Of a DNA stretch of 64,000 nt, positions 17,533 through 26,056 are shown one piece after another. The stretch lies in contig LR134353.1 in NCBI GenBank assembly GCA_900637135.1, forward strand, positions 1,364,001-1,428,000, given 5' to 3'. The notes beneath the pieces were generated by a model. It was not told where the DNA came from. It was given only the letters and a program-made list of their open reading frames with translations, and did no database searches. Made by a program: the position numbers and the translations under genes. Source of the stretch: Mycolicibacterium flavescens (GTDB lineage: Bacteria > Actinomycetota > Actinomycetes > Mycobacteriales > Mycobacteriaceae). Each line of letters opens with the position of its first letter. Positions within the stretch are counted from its first letter, which is position 1.

Positions 17533-18561
17533 ATGCACGATGGACGCGTGACGTTCGACTTCGGGGACCTTGAGCATCCCGTCATCGTGGCCCCGATGGC
17601 GGGCGGCCCTTCCACTCCGCAACTCGCCGCCGCGGGAACCAATGCGGGCGGCTTGGGCTTCGTCGCCGCCGGTTACCTAACGGCTGAGGTATTCGGCGAA
17701 CGTCTCAGTGCGACACAGCGGCTGACGACCGGCCCGGTGGGTGCCAATCTGTTCGCATCGCAGCCCAGCGCCGCCGATCCCGAGATGATCGCCCGCTATG
17801 CGCAGGCGCTGACCCGCGACGCCGAACGCTACGGCGCCACGCTCGGTGAGCCCCGGTTCGACGACGACGCCTGGGCGGCCAAGATCGACGTCTTGGCCGA
17901 CCTCAAGCCCGCGGTGGCGTCGTTCACCTTCGGTCTGCCCAGCGCCGAGGAGATACAGCGGTTGCGCGCGGCCGGCATCACCACGGTCGGCACCGTGACC
18001 ACGCTCGCCGAAGCGCAGCAGGCGGTGGCCCGCGGCATCGATGCGGTCGCCGTGCAGGGCCCCGGTGCCGGAGGTCATCGCGGCACGTTCGACCCGACGG
18101 CGCGGCCGTCAGAGGTCCCGCTGGACGAACTGCTGGCTTCGGTGATCGCCAACGTCGACGTGCCCGTCGTCGCGGCGGGCGGTCTGATGACCGCCCGGGA
18201 CGTCGCGCGGGTGCGGCGCGCGGGCGCGGTGGCCGCGCAACTCGGCACCGCGTTTCTGCTCGCCGACGAAGCGGGCAGCAGCCCCGTGCACCGTGCGGCG
18301 TTGCAGGATCGCCGATTCACCGAAACCGTGGTCACGAAGGCGTTCTCGGGTCGTTACGCACGCGGCCTGCGCAACCGCTTCGTCGACGACCACGAAGACG
18401 AGGCGCCGTTGGGATACCCCGAGGTGCACTACCTGACCAGCCCGATGCGGGCCGCGGCCGTGCGGGCGGGCGATCCCCACGGGGTGAACGTGTGGGCGGG
18501 CACCGGTTTCGGCGAGGCAAGGCCGGGTTCGGTGGCCGACATCATGCGCGGACTCGCCTGA
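17533..18561 (+). CDS. Nitronate monooxygenase-like FMN protein
   Basis: A 342-residue TIM-barrel flavoprotein of the NMO/2-nitropropane dioxygenase family, which oxidises alkyl nitronates using FMN. Visible blocks are HPVIVAPMAGGPSTPQL at the start, AVAVQGPGAGGHRGTF (phosphate and His region) and VVAAGGLMTARDVARVRRAGA near the FMN phosphate site. ATG 17533 was chosen; GTG 17548 is an alternative. It sits between two VOC genes on the other strand and diverges from the first. Confidence 0.88.
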   Translation: MHDGRVTFDFGDLEHPVIVAPMAGGPSTPQLAAAGTNAGGLGFVAAGYLTAEVFGERLSATQRLTTGPVGANLFASQPSAADPEMIARYAQALTRDAERYGATLGEPRFDDDAWAAKIDVLADLKPAVASFTFGLPSAEEIQRLRAAGITTVGTVTTLAEAQQAVARGIDAVAVQGPGAGGHRGTFDPTARPSEVPLDELLASVIANVDVPVVAAGGLMTARDVARVRRAGAVAAQLGTAFLLADEAGSSPVHRAALQDRRFTETVVTKAFSGRYARGLRNRFVDDHEDEAPLGYPEVHYLTSPMRAAAVRAGDPHGVNVWAGTGFGEARPGSVADIMRGLA

Positions 18562-18565
18562 CCGG

Positions 18566-18985
18566 TCACTTCGGGGCGGTCAACTCCAGCGCGATGTTGT
18601 CGGGGTCGCGGAACTCCAGGATGTACATCGGACCGATGTCCTTGATCGGTTCGTGCGCGATGCCGAGAGCGTCGAGATGGCTTTCCGCGGAGTCGAGTTC
18701 GCTCTTGTTGGTCAACCGGAACGCGACGTGGTCGAGGCCCGGGCGGTTCTCGTCGAACGTGTCGGTGCCCACCGCCGCCGGTCGCAGGCCCACCAGCACA
18801 CCACCGAGGTCGTAGATGACGCCGCCGTACAGGAAGCTGAGCGCCTGGCGGGTTGCCACGTCGGCGCCCTCCGGAAGCTCGATGTACACGCTCCAGCCGA
18901 ACACGGCTTCGTAGAACTCGCGCGACCGCTCGATGTCGGTGACGGTCAGCCGGATGTGCGCGACGGACGTGGTGGTGATCGCCAT
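18566..18985 (-). CDS. VOC family protein
   Basis: A 139-residue vicinal-oxygen-chelate protein. First half: VAHIRLTVTDIERSREFYEAVFGW, with the His metal ligand in HIRL. Second half: RPGLDHVAFRLTNKSELD, then ILEFRDPDNIALELTAP with the terminal Glu ligand. This is the glyoxalase I/dioxygenase-like pattern. It faces the nitronate monooxygenase gene tail to tail with only 4 bp between stops. No substrate assignment. Confidence 0.82.
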   Translation of the reverse strand: MAITTTSVAHIRLTVTDIERSREFYEAVFGWSVYIELPEGADVATRQALSFLYGGVIYDLGGVLVGLRPAAVGTDTFDENRPGLDHVAFRLTNKSELDSAESHLDALGIAHEPIKDIGPMYILEFRDPDNIALELTAPK

Positions 18986-19020
18986 GCCCCCATGCTGCCA
19001 GCCGTGCCAGAATCGCCGTC

Positions 19021-19917
19021 GTGCAAATCGGGATGACGCTGCCTGTCATGGAAGCAGACCTTGATGCCGAGACGCTTCAGACGTGGGCTCGGGTAATCGA
19101 CGGCGGACCCTTCTCGTCGCTGTGCTGGGGCGAGCGCATCGCGTTCGACAACCCGCACTCGCTGACGCTGCTCGGCGCGGTCGCCGCGTGGACAGATCGG
19201 GTCCGCCTGGTGACCACCGTGGTGGTCCCTCAGCTGCACGACCCCGTGATGCTGGCCAAGGCGCTGGCCACCGGCGACCTGCTGTGCGGCGGGCGGTTGA
19301 CGGTCGGTCTCGGCGTCGGCGGTAGGGAAGAGGATTACCGTGCGGTCGGCGCGGACCCGGCCGGCCAGACCATGCGGGGCATGGCCGATCGCGTCGCGGT
19401 GATGCGCAGGGTCTGGGCGGGGGAGAAGGTCACCGAATCCGTCCTGCCGGTCGGCCCGGCGCCGGTGCAGTCCGGCGGTCCGAGACTGTTGGTCGGCACG
19501 ATCGGGCCGAAGACCGTGCGCAGCGCCGCGCAGTGGGCCGACGGGCTGGCTGGCACAACGCTCGATCTGGACGTCGACCGGCAGAACGAACTGTTCGACG
19601 TCGCGCGCGGCGCCTGGGCCGAGGCCGGCAAGCCTGCACCGCACCTGGCGACGTCGTTCTGGTTCGCGATCGGTGAGGGCGACCAACCGCGCGAGCAGGT
19701 GCATCGGCATCTGCGGCGCTATATGAACTGGATTCCCGCCGACGTGGTCGATGCGATGGCGCCCATGACCGGTTGGGCGGGCACCGAACGGGAATTGCTC
19801 GACGTCTTGCGCCGGTTCGAGGACATCGGCACCGACGAAATTCATCTGATCCCAACGAGTTCGGACGTCGACCAGGTGCGCAAAATTGCCGAGGTCGTCA
19901 ACGAATTCGCGCCGTAG
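19021..19917 (+). CDS. Luciferase-like (LLM) flavin/F420-dependent oxidoreductase
   Basis: A 298-residue bacterial-luciferase-fold monooxygenase-type protein from GTG 19021. Typical blocks are VRLVTTVVVPQLHDPVMLAKALATGDLLCGGRLTVGLGVGG and ADGLAGTTLDL, ending with RRFEDIGTDEIHLIPTS. In mycobacteria most members use coenzyme F420, but the cofactor is not decided by sequence alone here. It is isolated on the plus strand between genes on the minus strand. Confidence 0.85.
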   Translation: MQIGMTLPVMEADLDAETLQTWARVIDGGPFSSLCWGERIAFDNPHSLTLLGAVAAWTDRVRLVTTVVVPQLHDPVMLAKALATGDLLCGGRLTVGLGVGGREEDYRAVGADPAGQTMRGMADRVAVMRRVWAGEKVTESVLPVGPAPVQSGGPRLLVGTIGPKTVRSAAQWADGLAGTTLDLDVDRQNELFDVARGAWAEAGKPAPHLATSFWFAIGEGDQPREQVHRHLRRYMNWIPADVVDAMAPMTGWAGTERELLDVLRRFEDIGTDEIHLIPTSSDVDQVRKIAEVVNEFAP

Positions 19918-20050
19918 GGCGGTTGGCGGTCGTACCCACCGCAGTGGCAGGATGGAGCCGTCGGGGAAGTCGTGAGGGTCGCGTCGCGTTGGACAGCAAT
20001 ACCGAGCGTCCATAGCAGCGGCGGGGGCAGATCGCCGAAAGGAAATCACG

Positions 20051-20311
20051 ATGACGATGACAGGATTGAAGAGGTTTGCGGCCGGAGCCGTGTTGGCCGG
20101 TGCGCTGGGAGTCGCCTCTGCCGGCCTCGGTGCGAGCCAGGCCGCCGCCGACGACTGGCGCTGGGATCCGCCAGGACCTGGCCATGTCCACATTCCGGGA
20201 CCGCCGGTAGTGCATGTCCATGTCCCGAAGGTGCCACCGGGGCATATCGCCCACCTCCCCGGCGTGCCGCCGCCAGGACACTGGGACAAGCCCTGGAAGT
20301 GGTGGAGGTAG
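20051..20311 (+). CDS. Secreted His/Pro-rich small protein
   Basis: An 86-residue protein from ATG 20051 with ribosome-binding site AAAGGAA at 20039-20045. The signal peptide is MTMTGLKRFAAGAVLAGALGVASAGLGASQAAA, with likely cleavage after QAAA. The mature part of about 53 residues is dominated by Pro, His, Trp and Val in short repeats (PGHVHIPGPP, VHVHVPKVPPGH) and ends with WKWWR. The composition suggests an unfolded, possibly metal-binding or wall-associated peptide. No family is recognised. Confidence 0.7.
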   Translation: MTMTGLKRFAAGAVLAGALGVASAGLGASQAAADDWRWDPPGPGHVHIPGPPVVHVHVPKVPPGHIAHLPGVPPPGHWDKPWKWWR

Positions 20312-20327
20312 CCCGGGGCGTCCCCGC

Positions 20328-20771
20328 CTAGAACTTCAGGTGGTGGCTGGTGTCGCCGACCTGGTCGATGAACATGGTGCGACTGTCGAACCACCAGGTG
20401 CCGTTGACGCGGTGAAAGGTGTCGCGGTAACGGCCGGTCACGATGACCTGCAGGGGTAGTTCGGGTGTGGACTGCGTGACGCAGTAGTAGGCGCTGCCGT
20501 GGCCCGTCCCGGCGTCTTCGTCGACGTGCACCGTCACGTTGGTAGTGAGGTGTTTGGTCTTGGGAGTGCCGTCGTCGTAGAGGCGCACGGCCATCTCGAA
20601 CATCTGCCGCACCCGGGTTGCGCCCTCGAAAACCGTTTCCGGCGGCCCGTTCTCGACGCCGTGGATCCGGCCGTGCGTGAACAGTGCGCCGACACCGTCG
20701 AAATCGCCGGCGTCGATCCGCTCGGCATAGGTGTAGACGAGATTCTCGATCTCGCGGGCGGAGTCGCTCAT
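20328..20771 (-). CDS. SnoaL/NTF2-like protein
   Basis: A 147-residue alpha+beta-barrel protein. The N-terminal helix ENLVYTYAERIDAGDFDGVGALF is the SnoaL_4/NTF2-like hallmark. It is followed by HLTTNVTVHVDED and a closing strand VTGRYRDTFHRVNGTWWFDSRTMF. Such proteins act as small cyclases, isomerases or dehydratases, or as hydroxylating-dioxygenase-like partners. ATG 20771 is preferred over an upstream start 21 bp away. Substrate unknown. Confidence 0.82.
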   Translation of the reverse strand: MSDSAREIENLVYTYAERIDAGDFDGVGALFTHGRIHGVENGPPETVFEGATRVRQMFEMAVRLYDDGTPKTKHLTTNVTVHVDEDAGTGHGSAYYCVTQSTPELPLQVIVTGRYRDTFHRVNGTWWFDSRTMFIDQVGDTSHHLKF

Positions 20772-20845
20772 CGGCGAGTAGACAACCAGCACCGATGTGT
20801 CGTGTCAACGATCACGCGCGCAGGGGCCGTCGCTAACCTCATGCG

Positions 20846-21736
20846 GTGGCTACGAATTGGTCGCCGAGCCGGCTCGGCAATCTGAGCGGAAACCGGATCA
20901 TCGTCACGGGGGCCACCAACGGCGTCGGCCTGGCGACGGCGCGGGCGCTGGTCGGCGCGGGCGCACATGTGATCCTCGCGGTGCGCAACCTCGAGTTGGG
21001 TGCCCAACGGGCCGCCGAAATGGGCGGCGACACGACGGTGGTCAAACTCGACCTGGCCGACCAGTCGTCGGTGCGCGCCTTCCCCGACCTGCTCGACGGC
21101 GACGTCGACATCCTCATCAACAACGCGGGCCTCGTCGCGCAGCACCGCGGCGTAACCGTGGACGGGTTCGAAACCACCCTCGGCACCAACTTCCTGGGAC
21201 CGTTCGCGTTGACCAACGTGCTCTTCGGGCGGGTGCGGTCGAAGATCATCAACGTGGGCTCCGATGCCCACAAGTCGGCAAGCATCAACCTCGCCGACCC
21301 GCATCTGCGCTCCAGCAAATGGTCGGCGTTCCCTGCGTACGCCCGCTCGAAGCTGGCCGTGATGCTGTGGGGACTCGAACTCGATCGCCGGCTGCGCGAG
21401 GCAGGCTCGCCGATCGCCAGCTTCCTGACACACCCCGGCTGGGTGGCGTCGAATCTGTCCAACGTCTCGGAAAAGCCCGCGATGGCCGCGTTTCACGCCG
21501 CGGTGAAGGTGGCGGCGCGGGTGCTCGCCAACGATCTCGACGCGGGCGCGGCCCCGACGCTGTACTGCATCACCGAGCCGATTCCTCCCGGCAGCTATGT
21601 CGGCATCGACAGCAGGTACGGCTTGAAGGGTGCGCCGACGTTGAGCGGCCGGGGTGCCGTCGCATGCGATTACGACGACGCCAGAAGGCTCTGGGAGTTC
21701 GCCGAGAAGGAAACCCGTACGAGCCTGCCGATCTGA
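20846..21736 (+). CDS. Short-chain dehydrogenase/reductase
   Basis: A 296-residue Rossmann-fold oxidoreductase. The NAD(P)-binding loop TGATNGVG is at 21-28, the NNAG motif follows (INNAGLV), and catalytic Tyr165-Lys169 (YARSK) with Ser in VGSDAHKS complete the triad. The retinol-dehydrogenase-like pattern, with a C-terminal segment FLTHPGWVASNL, is typical of mycobacterial protochlorophyllide-reductase-like SDRs. It starts at GTG 20846. The substrate is unknown. Confidence 0.9.
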   Translation: MATNWSPSRLGNLSGNRIIVTGATNGVGLATARALVGAGAHVILAVRNLELGAQRAAEMGGDTTVVKLDLADQSSVRAFPDLLDGDVDILINNAGLVAQHRGVTVDGFETTLGTNFLGPFALTNVLFGRVRSKIINVGSDAHKSASINLADPHLRSSKWSAFPAYARSKLAVMLWGLELDRRLREAGSPIASFLTHPGWVASNLSNVSEKPAMAAFHAAVKVAARVLANDLDAGAAPTLYCITEPIPPGSYVGIDSRYGLKGAPTLSGRGAVACDYDDARRLWEFAEKETRTSLPI

Positions 21737-22048
21737 ACCGTTCGGCCGATGATTACGGCCTCGCGGCCAAAGGGCTGGCGCAGCAGATGGTCGCGTTGAA
21801 CGAAACACGTCCGCGGCTCAACGTCATCACCGGCATGGGAACCCGGGTGGGCCGACGACGATCGGGAACGGGCGCACTTCCGGTGGTCCGGGTGGCGCGA
21901 ACGCACCGGGTGATCTGCGCTCGACGGTCCAGAACACGACGGGTGGGCTTCGCTCGACGGTTCAGGGTGCGCCGAATGCGGCACAGAGCCATCGAGGCGT
22001 CGCCGTTGGGTTCGTGGTGGGAGTCGCTCACTGTGCCGACGGGACTCG
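21737..22048. other. 312-bp gap without a supported gene; degenerate direct repeat
   Basis: No reading frame here has coding-like composition; the minus-strand frame is dominated by Arg and is likely a shadow. A 29-bp unit at 21907-21935 recurs at 21940-21968 with about 22 identities, sharing CGCTCGACGGT and CGGGTG. No promoter for the downstream TetR gene is expected here because that gene reads towards this gap. Confidence 0.5.
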
Positions 22049-22594
22049 TCAGTTGAAAGCTGGTGCGACGAAGCGCTCCACCATCTGGCGTTCGACCTCG
22101 GTGTCGCCGATCGGCCAGACCGCCAGCGACATGACGACGCGGACGATCCATTGGGCTGCCTGAGGGTCGTCGTCCGTTATGCCGGCGAGGTCTGCGGCTA
22201 GACGGCCCAGCACCGGCGAAGAAGGGAGTTCTGTCAGATCGCGGCCGGCGCTCAACCCAATCATCATCTGGCGCATCGGATCTGATCGCACGTGTTCGAG
22301 TGCGACTGTTATCGCCGTCACCACTCGTTCCGCGCCACTCAAGTTGTTCACGGCGCGTCGCACCGAGTCGACGATCTGGGCCGCCAGGCGAAGTAGCACG
22401 GCGTCGCGGATCTGGGCTTTGCCTCCGGCGTAGCGGTAGATGGTCGCCCGCGAACAGTGCACTCGGGCGGCCAAGGCATCAATGTCGAAGCCGTCTAGGC
22501 CGTCCCGCAAGACGAGGTCGGTCGCCGCGGCATAGATACGGTCTGCTGCTGCCGTACGGCGCTCGCCTCCAAGGAGCCAATCGTCTCGGACCAC
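22049..22594 (-). CDS. TetR-family transcriptional regulator
   Basis: A 181-residue regulator from GTG 22594, preceded by AGGAGG. The N-terminal HTH reads AADRIYAAATDLVLRDGLDGFDIDALAARVHCSRATIYRYAGGKAQIRDAVL, a standard TetR_N domain. The C-terminal helical domain would bind an effector or dimerise. It is divergent from the P450 gene, and two palindromes lie in the shared spacer, so it most likely controls the P450 and itself. Confidence 0.88.
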   Translation of the reverse strand: MVRDDWLLGGERRTAAADRIYAAATDLVLRDGLDGFDIDALAARVHCSRATIYRYAGGKAQIRDAVLLRLAAQIVDSVRRAVNNLSGAERVVTAITVALEHVRSDPMRQMMIGLSAGRDLTELPSSPVLGRLAADLAGITDDDPQAAQWIVRVVMSLAVWPIGDTEVERQMVERFVAPAFN

Positions 22595-22602
22595 AGTGAC
22601 CT

Positions 22603-22640
22603 CCTCGAATCGAGGATACTAATCGTCTCAAGGCTGAGAC
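22603..22640. promoter_or_regulatory. Operator candidates for the TetR/P450 divergon
   Basis: Two palindromes are present: CCTCGA-A-TCGAGG at 22603-22615, which overlaps the TetR ribosome-binding site, and GTCTCA-AGGC-TGAGAC at 22625-22640 (perfect 6-bp arms). The second is the better operator candidate. A further GTCTCG occurs at 22583-22588 inside the TetR start region. Confidence 0.55.
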
Positions 22641-22777
22641 AAAATCGGCGCTGATTCTCACGTCGTTGCAGGTAGCGAGTGCAGCTTGCGACGGATGCCT
22701 CGCGGGGGGCCGAGCACGGGTCTCATCTTGTGCGCAGACGATTGACGTGGGCAGACGACTGCGATCAACGTGAAGAC

Positions 22778-23986
22778 ATGACGCGGCTTGGCATCGAGTT
22801 GTTCGACGATGATTGCGTACAGGACCCCTACCCTCTCTACCGGCGGATGTTGTCCACGGCGCCCGTGCATCAGATCGGCGATTCTGGGTTCTACGCGGTG
22901 TGCAGTTGGGATGCGGTCAACGACGCGATCGCTCGACCCGAAGACTTCTCGTCGAATTTGACCGCGACGATGACGTATCAGCCCGGTGGCGAGGTCGGCA
23001 CCTTCGAGATGGAGGGATTGGGCGGAAAGAGCCATGTGTTGGCCACCGCCGACGAGCCCGCGCATGCGGTGCACAGGAAAGCGTTGCTGCCGCAGTTGGC
23101 GGCCAAACGTATCCGTGCCTTCGAGCCGTTCATCGCTGAAACAGCCGAGCAGCTCTGGAATGCCAACGTGCGAAATGGGCGCATCGAATGGATGAGCGCC
23201 ATGGCGAATCGACTGCCCATGATGGTCGTGGGTCGCATCATCGGTGTCCCGGACGCCGACGTCGACAACCTCGTGCGATGGGGCTATTCAGCGACGCAGG
23301 TGGTGGAAGGGCTTGTCAGCCAAAATCAACTCGCCGCTGCTGGCATCGCCGTGATGGAACTCGCGGCCTACATCACCGATCAGTTTCGGCATGCTGCCGC
23401 CGACCCGCAAGACAACTTGCTCGGCGACCTGGCCATCGCGTGTACATCGGGTGAGCTGGAAGAGCTGACCGCGCAGGCGATGATGATCATCTTGTTCAGC
23501 GCGGGAGGCGAATCCACGGCATCGTTAATCGGTTCCGCGGCTTGGGTTTTGGCGACTCGTCCTGATATCCAAGAGCAAATTCGTGCTCACCCGGAGTTGC
23601 TGGGCGCGTTCCTAGAAGAAGTATTGAGATACGAGCCGCCGTTTCGGGGCCACTATCGTCACGTCGTCACCGACACCACACTGTGTGGTGTCGAACTTCC
23701 TGCGCATTCGCGCCTTCTACTGTTATGGGGAGCGGCCAACCGCGATCCTTCGCACTTCGATGATCCCGACGAATTCCGACTCGACCGGCCGGCCGGCAAG
23801 AACCACATCACATTCGGCAAGGGTGCGCACTTCTGCGTCGGGGCGGCGCTCGCTCGATTGGAGGCCCGCATCGTGCTTGGTCAACTCCTTGACCGGACGT
23901 CGAAGATCGAAGTAGCTGAGATTGGGCGGTGGCTACCGAGCCTCCTCGTGCGCCGCCTCGAAGGACTGGAATTGGCCTGCGAGTAA
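22778..23986 (+). CDS. Cytochrome P450
   Basis: A 402-residue soluble P450. The heme-thiolate Cys353 lies in FGKGAHFCVG, the I-helix oxygen-binding motif is AGGEST, and the K-helix ExxR is in EEVLRYE. ATG 22778 gives a usual start before LFDDDCVQDPYPLYRRM; a GTG at 22679 would add 33 atypical residues but would sit closer to the operator. A redox partner is not encoded nearby. The gene ends 30 bp from the satellite's left attachment repeat and appears intact. Confidence 0.92.
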   Translation: MTRLGIELFDDDCVQDPYPLYRRMLSTAPVHQIGDSGFYAVCSWDAVNDAIARPEDFSSNLTATMTYQPGGEVGTFEMEGLGGKSHVLATADEPAHAVHRKALLPQLAAKRIRAFEPFIAETAEQLWNANVRNGRIEWMSAMANRLPMMVVGRIIGVPDADVDNLVRWGYSATQVVEGLVSQNQLAAAGIAVMELAAYITDQFRHAAADPQDNLLGDLAIACTSGELEELTAQAMMIILFSAGGESTASLIGSAAWVLATRPDIQEQIRAHPELLGAFLEEVLRYEPPFRGHYRHVVTDTTLCGVELPAHSRLLLLWGAANRDPSHFDDPDEFRLDRPAGKNHITFGKGAHFCVGAALARLEARIVLGQLLDRTSKIEVAEIGRWLPSLLVRRLEGLELACE

Positions 23987-24013
23987 GGGTAGCGGACCAA
24001 TCGTTGTTCGGGC

Positions 24014-24042
24014 AGTGGTGCCCCCGGCAGGATTCGAAACTG
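24014..24042. repeat. attL: left attachment repeat of the integrated element
   Basis: This 29-bp stretch repeats 32987-33015, which includes the 3' end of tRNA-Arg, with two mismatches (24027 G versus A; 24039 A versus C). The identical inner block CAGGATTCGAA (24028-24038 and 33001-33011) corresponds to the T-loop and part of the T-stem. It should be the displaced host tRNA 3' end, still carrying the CCA complement at 24016-24018. Confidence 0.88.
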
Positions 24043-24156
24043 ACGGAAGTGGTTGGGCCACTAGGCCGTTGGCCACCTGAAACACCCTCTGACGTGGGCA
24101 TATCCACCGTTCCGGCCATGCAACCGAGTGCACGCGGTAGCATCGAATCGCAACCT

Positions 24157-24178
24157 ATATTGCAAAGATATTGCAAAG
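24157..24178. repeat. Tandem 11-bp repeat before the integrase
   Basis: ATATTGCAAAG occurs twice head to tail (24157-24167 and 24168-24178), 15 bp before the integrase start. The TTGCAAA core recurs at the other end of the element (32935-32941). The 11-bp period places both copies on one helix face, as expected for cooperative binding of integrase arm domains, an excisionase or a repressor. Confidence 0.6.
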
Positions 24179-24192
24179 TCGGGAAGGGTCAG

Positions 24193-25350
24193 ATGGCGAG
24201 ACGACAGCGGCGAGGGTGGGGTGCGCTCCGGCGTCTTCCCTCGCGGCGCGCACCAGGACGGGGGCGCTGGCAAGCCTCCTACATCGGGCGCGACAACCGG
24301 AGGCACAAGGCACCGCACACCTTCGCCGACCGGCTCAGTGCTGAGCGGTGGCTCAGCGAGGAACGCCGGTTACTCGACGGCGGCGACTGGCGGCCACCGG
24401 CTGAGCGGGAGGTGGAGCGGTGGACGAAGGGGGAGACCGTCGCGGAGTTCGGCAAGCGGTGGATAGCGGAACGCAAGGTCAAACCGGGCACCCGTGGCCT
24501 GTATGAGTCACAGTTCGCGTTGCACATCAAGCCGGTGCTGGGCAGCGTCCAGGTTCGCCACATGACAGCCGAGCGGGTGCGCGGCTGGTATGCGTCGCTC
24601 GACGCCGACAAGCCCACCCGCAACGCCCGCGTCTACGGGCTGTTGCACTCGATTCTTGAGACGGCGGTCAGCGACGGCGTGCTGAGCACCAATCCGTGCC
24701 AAATCAAGGGTGCGTCGAACGCCACGCGGAAGCGTCAGCCGGTCATTCTGTCGGTGGCGGAGGTGGCGGCGCTGGCCGACAGCGACAAGATGCCCGAGCG
24801 GTACAAGGCGCTGTTGTTGCTGACGGCGTGGTGCGGATTGCGGTGGGGGGAGGTCACCGAGCTTCGTCGCCGCGACGTGAGCGCAGGGTGTTTGTCCATC
24901 ACCGTCGAGCGGGCCGTTACCCACAAAGGCGGGTGCCGAGTGGACACCACCAAGGCAAGCAACGTGCGCACCGTCGCGGTGCCCCCGCACATCCGAGCGG
25001 CGCTCAAACACCACCTCGACATCCATACCGACGACCGACCAGAGGCGTTGCTGTTCACACCCATTCGCGGCGGATGCCACCTCAACGACAAGGTCTTCGC
25101 CGATTCCTACTATCGGCCCGCGCTGGACGCCATCGGGCGCACGGGCGTCACGATGCACATGCTGAGGCACTTCGGCGGCACGATGGCGGCGCGGGCCGGT
25201 GCCACACCCGCCGAGACGCAACGGCGTCTCGGGCACAAGACCGCCAAGGCGGCGATGCTGTATCAGGCGGCGGTCGATGAACGCGACACCGAGATTGCCG
25301 AGGCACTATCGAAGCTCGCGGAGGGCGCGGCCACGCAGGAGGAGACGTGA
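24193..25350 (+). CDS. int: Tyrosine recombinase, phage integrase
   Basis: A 385-residue integrase. The N-terminal arm/SAM-like region includes GRWQASYIGRDNRRHKAPHTFADRLSAERWL (AP2-like) and a core-binding domain with GTRGLYESQFALHIKPVLG. The catalytic residues are Arg217 (CGLRWGE), His322 and Arg325 (HMLRH), His348 (LGHK) and the nucleophile Tyr357. ATG 24193 is used, with GGGAAGGG upstream. It lies 150 bp inside attL and catalyses integration into and excision from the tRNA gene. Confidence 0.93.
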   Translation: MARRQRRGWGALRRLPSRRAPGRGRWQASYIGRDNRRHKAPHTFADRLSAERWLSEERRLLDGGDWRPPAEREVERWTKGETVAEFGKRWIAERKVKPGTRGLYESQFALHIKPVLGSVQVRHMTAERVRGWYASLDADKPTRNARVYGLLHSILETAVSDGVLSTNPCQIKGASNATRKRQPVILSVAEVAALADSDKMPERYKALLLLTAWCGLRWGEVTELRRRDVSAGCLSITVERAVTHKGGCRVDTTKASNVRTVAVPPHIRAALKHHLDIHTDDRPEALLFTPIRGGCHLNDKVFADSYYRPALDAIGRTGVTMHMLRHFGGTMAARAGATPAETQRRLGHKTAKAAMLYQAAVDERDTEIAEALSKLAEGAATQEET

Positions 25351-25490
25351 GCCGATACGACGAGCTGACCGATGAAGAACGGGACTACATCAAGCGGGCG
25401 GTCGCCGACGCACCACCCCTCAGCGATCACCAGAGGGTCGTGATTAGGGCGGCGTTCGCGGACGTGGCGCGGCCCAGGCGAGGCCGCTAG
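25347..25490 (+). CDS. Small phage-type protein of unknown function
   Basis: A 47-residue protein whose GTG 25347 overlaps the integrase stop (GTGA), implying coupled expression. The sequence begins MSRYDELTDEERDYIKRAV and ends RPRRGR, highly charged with an amphipathic helix. Coupling to int suggests a role in recombination or its control; there is no direct evidence for function. Confidence 0.65.
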   Translation: MSRYDELTDEERDYIKRAVADAPPLSDHQRVVIRAAFADVARPRRGR

Positions 25491-25494
25491 CGAA

Positions 25495-25695
25495 TCATCG
25501 CGTGCGGATGGTCAGGTGTGGGGCGTTGACGATGAAGCCTTCGGGTAGGTCGGCGCGGAAGTCGGTGATGTCGAATCCGCGACCGTTGTCGGTGACGGTC
25601 CCCATGTCGACTTCGGTCGTGCTGGGCATGAGTTGAGCGATAAGGCGTAGTGCTTGCTCCATTGCTCGTTCGGCATCAGCGCAGGGGTCAGTCAT
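25495..25695 (-). CDS. Small hypothetical protein of the element
   Basis: A 66-residue reading frame from ATG 25695, starting MTDPCADAERAMEQALRLI and ending EGFIVNAPHLTIRTR. The N-terminus is a helical acidic segment and the rest has alternating hydrophobics. No good Shine-Dalgarno is seen. It is the last of three minus-strand genes left of the RDD gene. Coding is plausible from composition and context but not certain. Confidence 0.5.
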   Translation of the reverse strand: MTDPCADAERAMEQALRLIAQLMPSTTEVDMGTVTDNGRGFDITDFRADLPEGFIVNAPHLTIRTR

Positions 25696-25720
25696 GGAGG
25701 TGATTGTTTCACCTCGTACG

Positions 25721-26056
25721 TCAGCGCGGGCTGATGTCATCGTTCGGGAACACAATGAACAAATCAACGCGGCGGTTGTCGTACGGGTGCCAGCCGTTGA
25801 CTTCGGGGTAGGAGCGCCCGCCGATGTACCAGCGCGGCACCGTCACCGGCAGGTTGTGCCTCAGCGACTCGACTTGATTCAGCGCGGTGGGTGCGTACGC
25901 CTGGGACGCCAGCGCGGCGCGTTCCTCAGCGGACACGTCACCGATCACCAGGCGCGGGTCGGGTCGAAGGGACACCGCCAGCTCGTAGGTCTTGATGCGC
26001 CGGTACAGACCAGGGATGCGCAGCCCGACCGGCCCGGTGTGTTCAGCTAACGGCAC
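25721..26056 (-). CDS. Hypothetical protein of the element
   Basis: A 111-residue protein from GTG 26056 with GAGGG six bases upstream. It includes IPGLYRRIKTYELAVSLRPDPRLVIGDVSAEERAALA and PRWYIGGRSYPEVNGWHPYDNRRVDLFIVF. It looks like a folded soluble alpha/beta protein, and no family is recognised. Its start overlaps the end of the 120-residue gene by 14 bp, so the two form one transcription unit. Confidence 0.6.
   Translation of the reverse strand: MPLAEHTGPVGLRIPGLYRRIKTYELAVSLRPDPRLVIGDVSAEERAALASQAYAPTALNQVESLRHNLPVTVPRWYIGGRSYPEVNGWHPYDNRRVDLFIVFPNDDISPR

Noticed and set aside
21753..22151. Minus-strand frame of 132 codons overlapping the TetR gene end
   Set aside because: Arg-rich shadow composition and large overlap with the real TetR reading frame.
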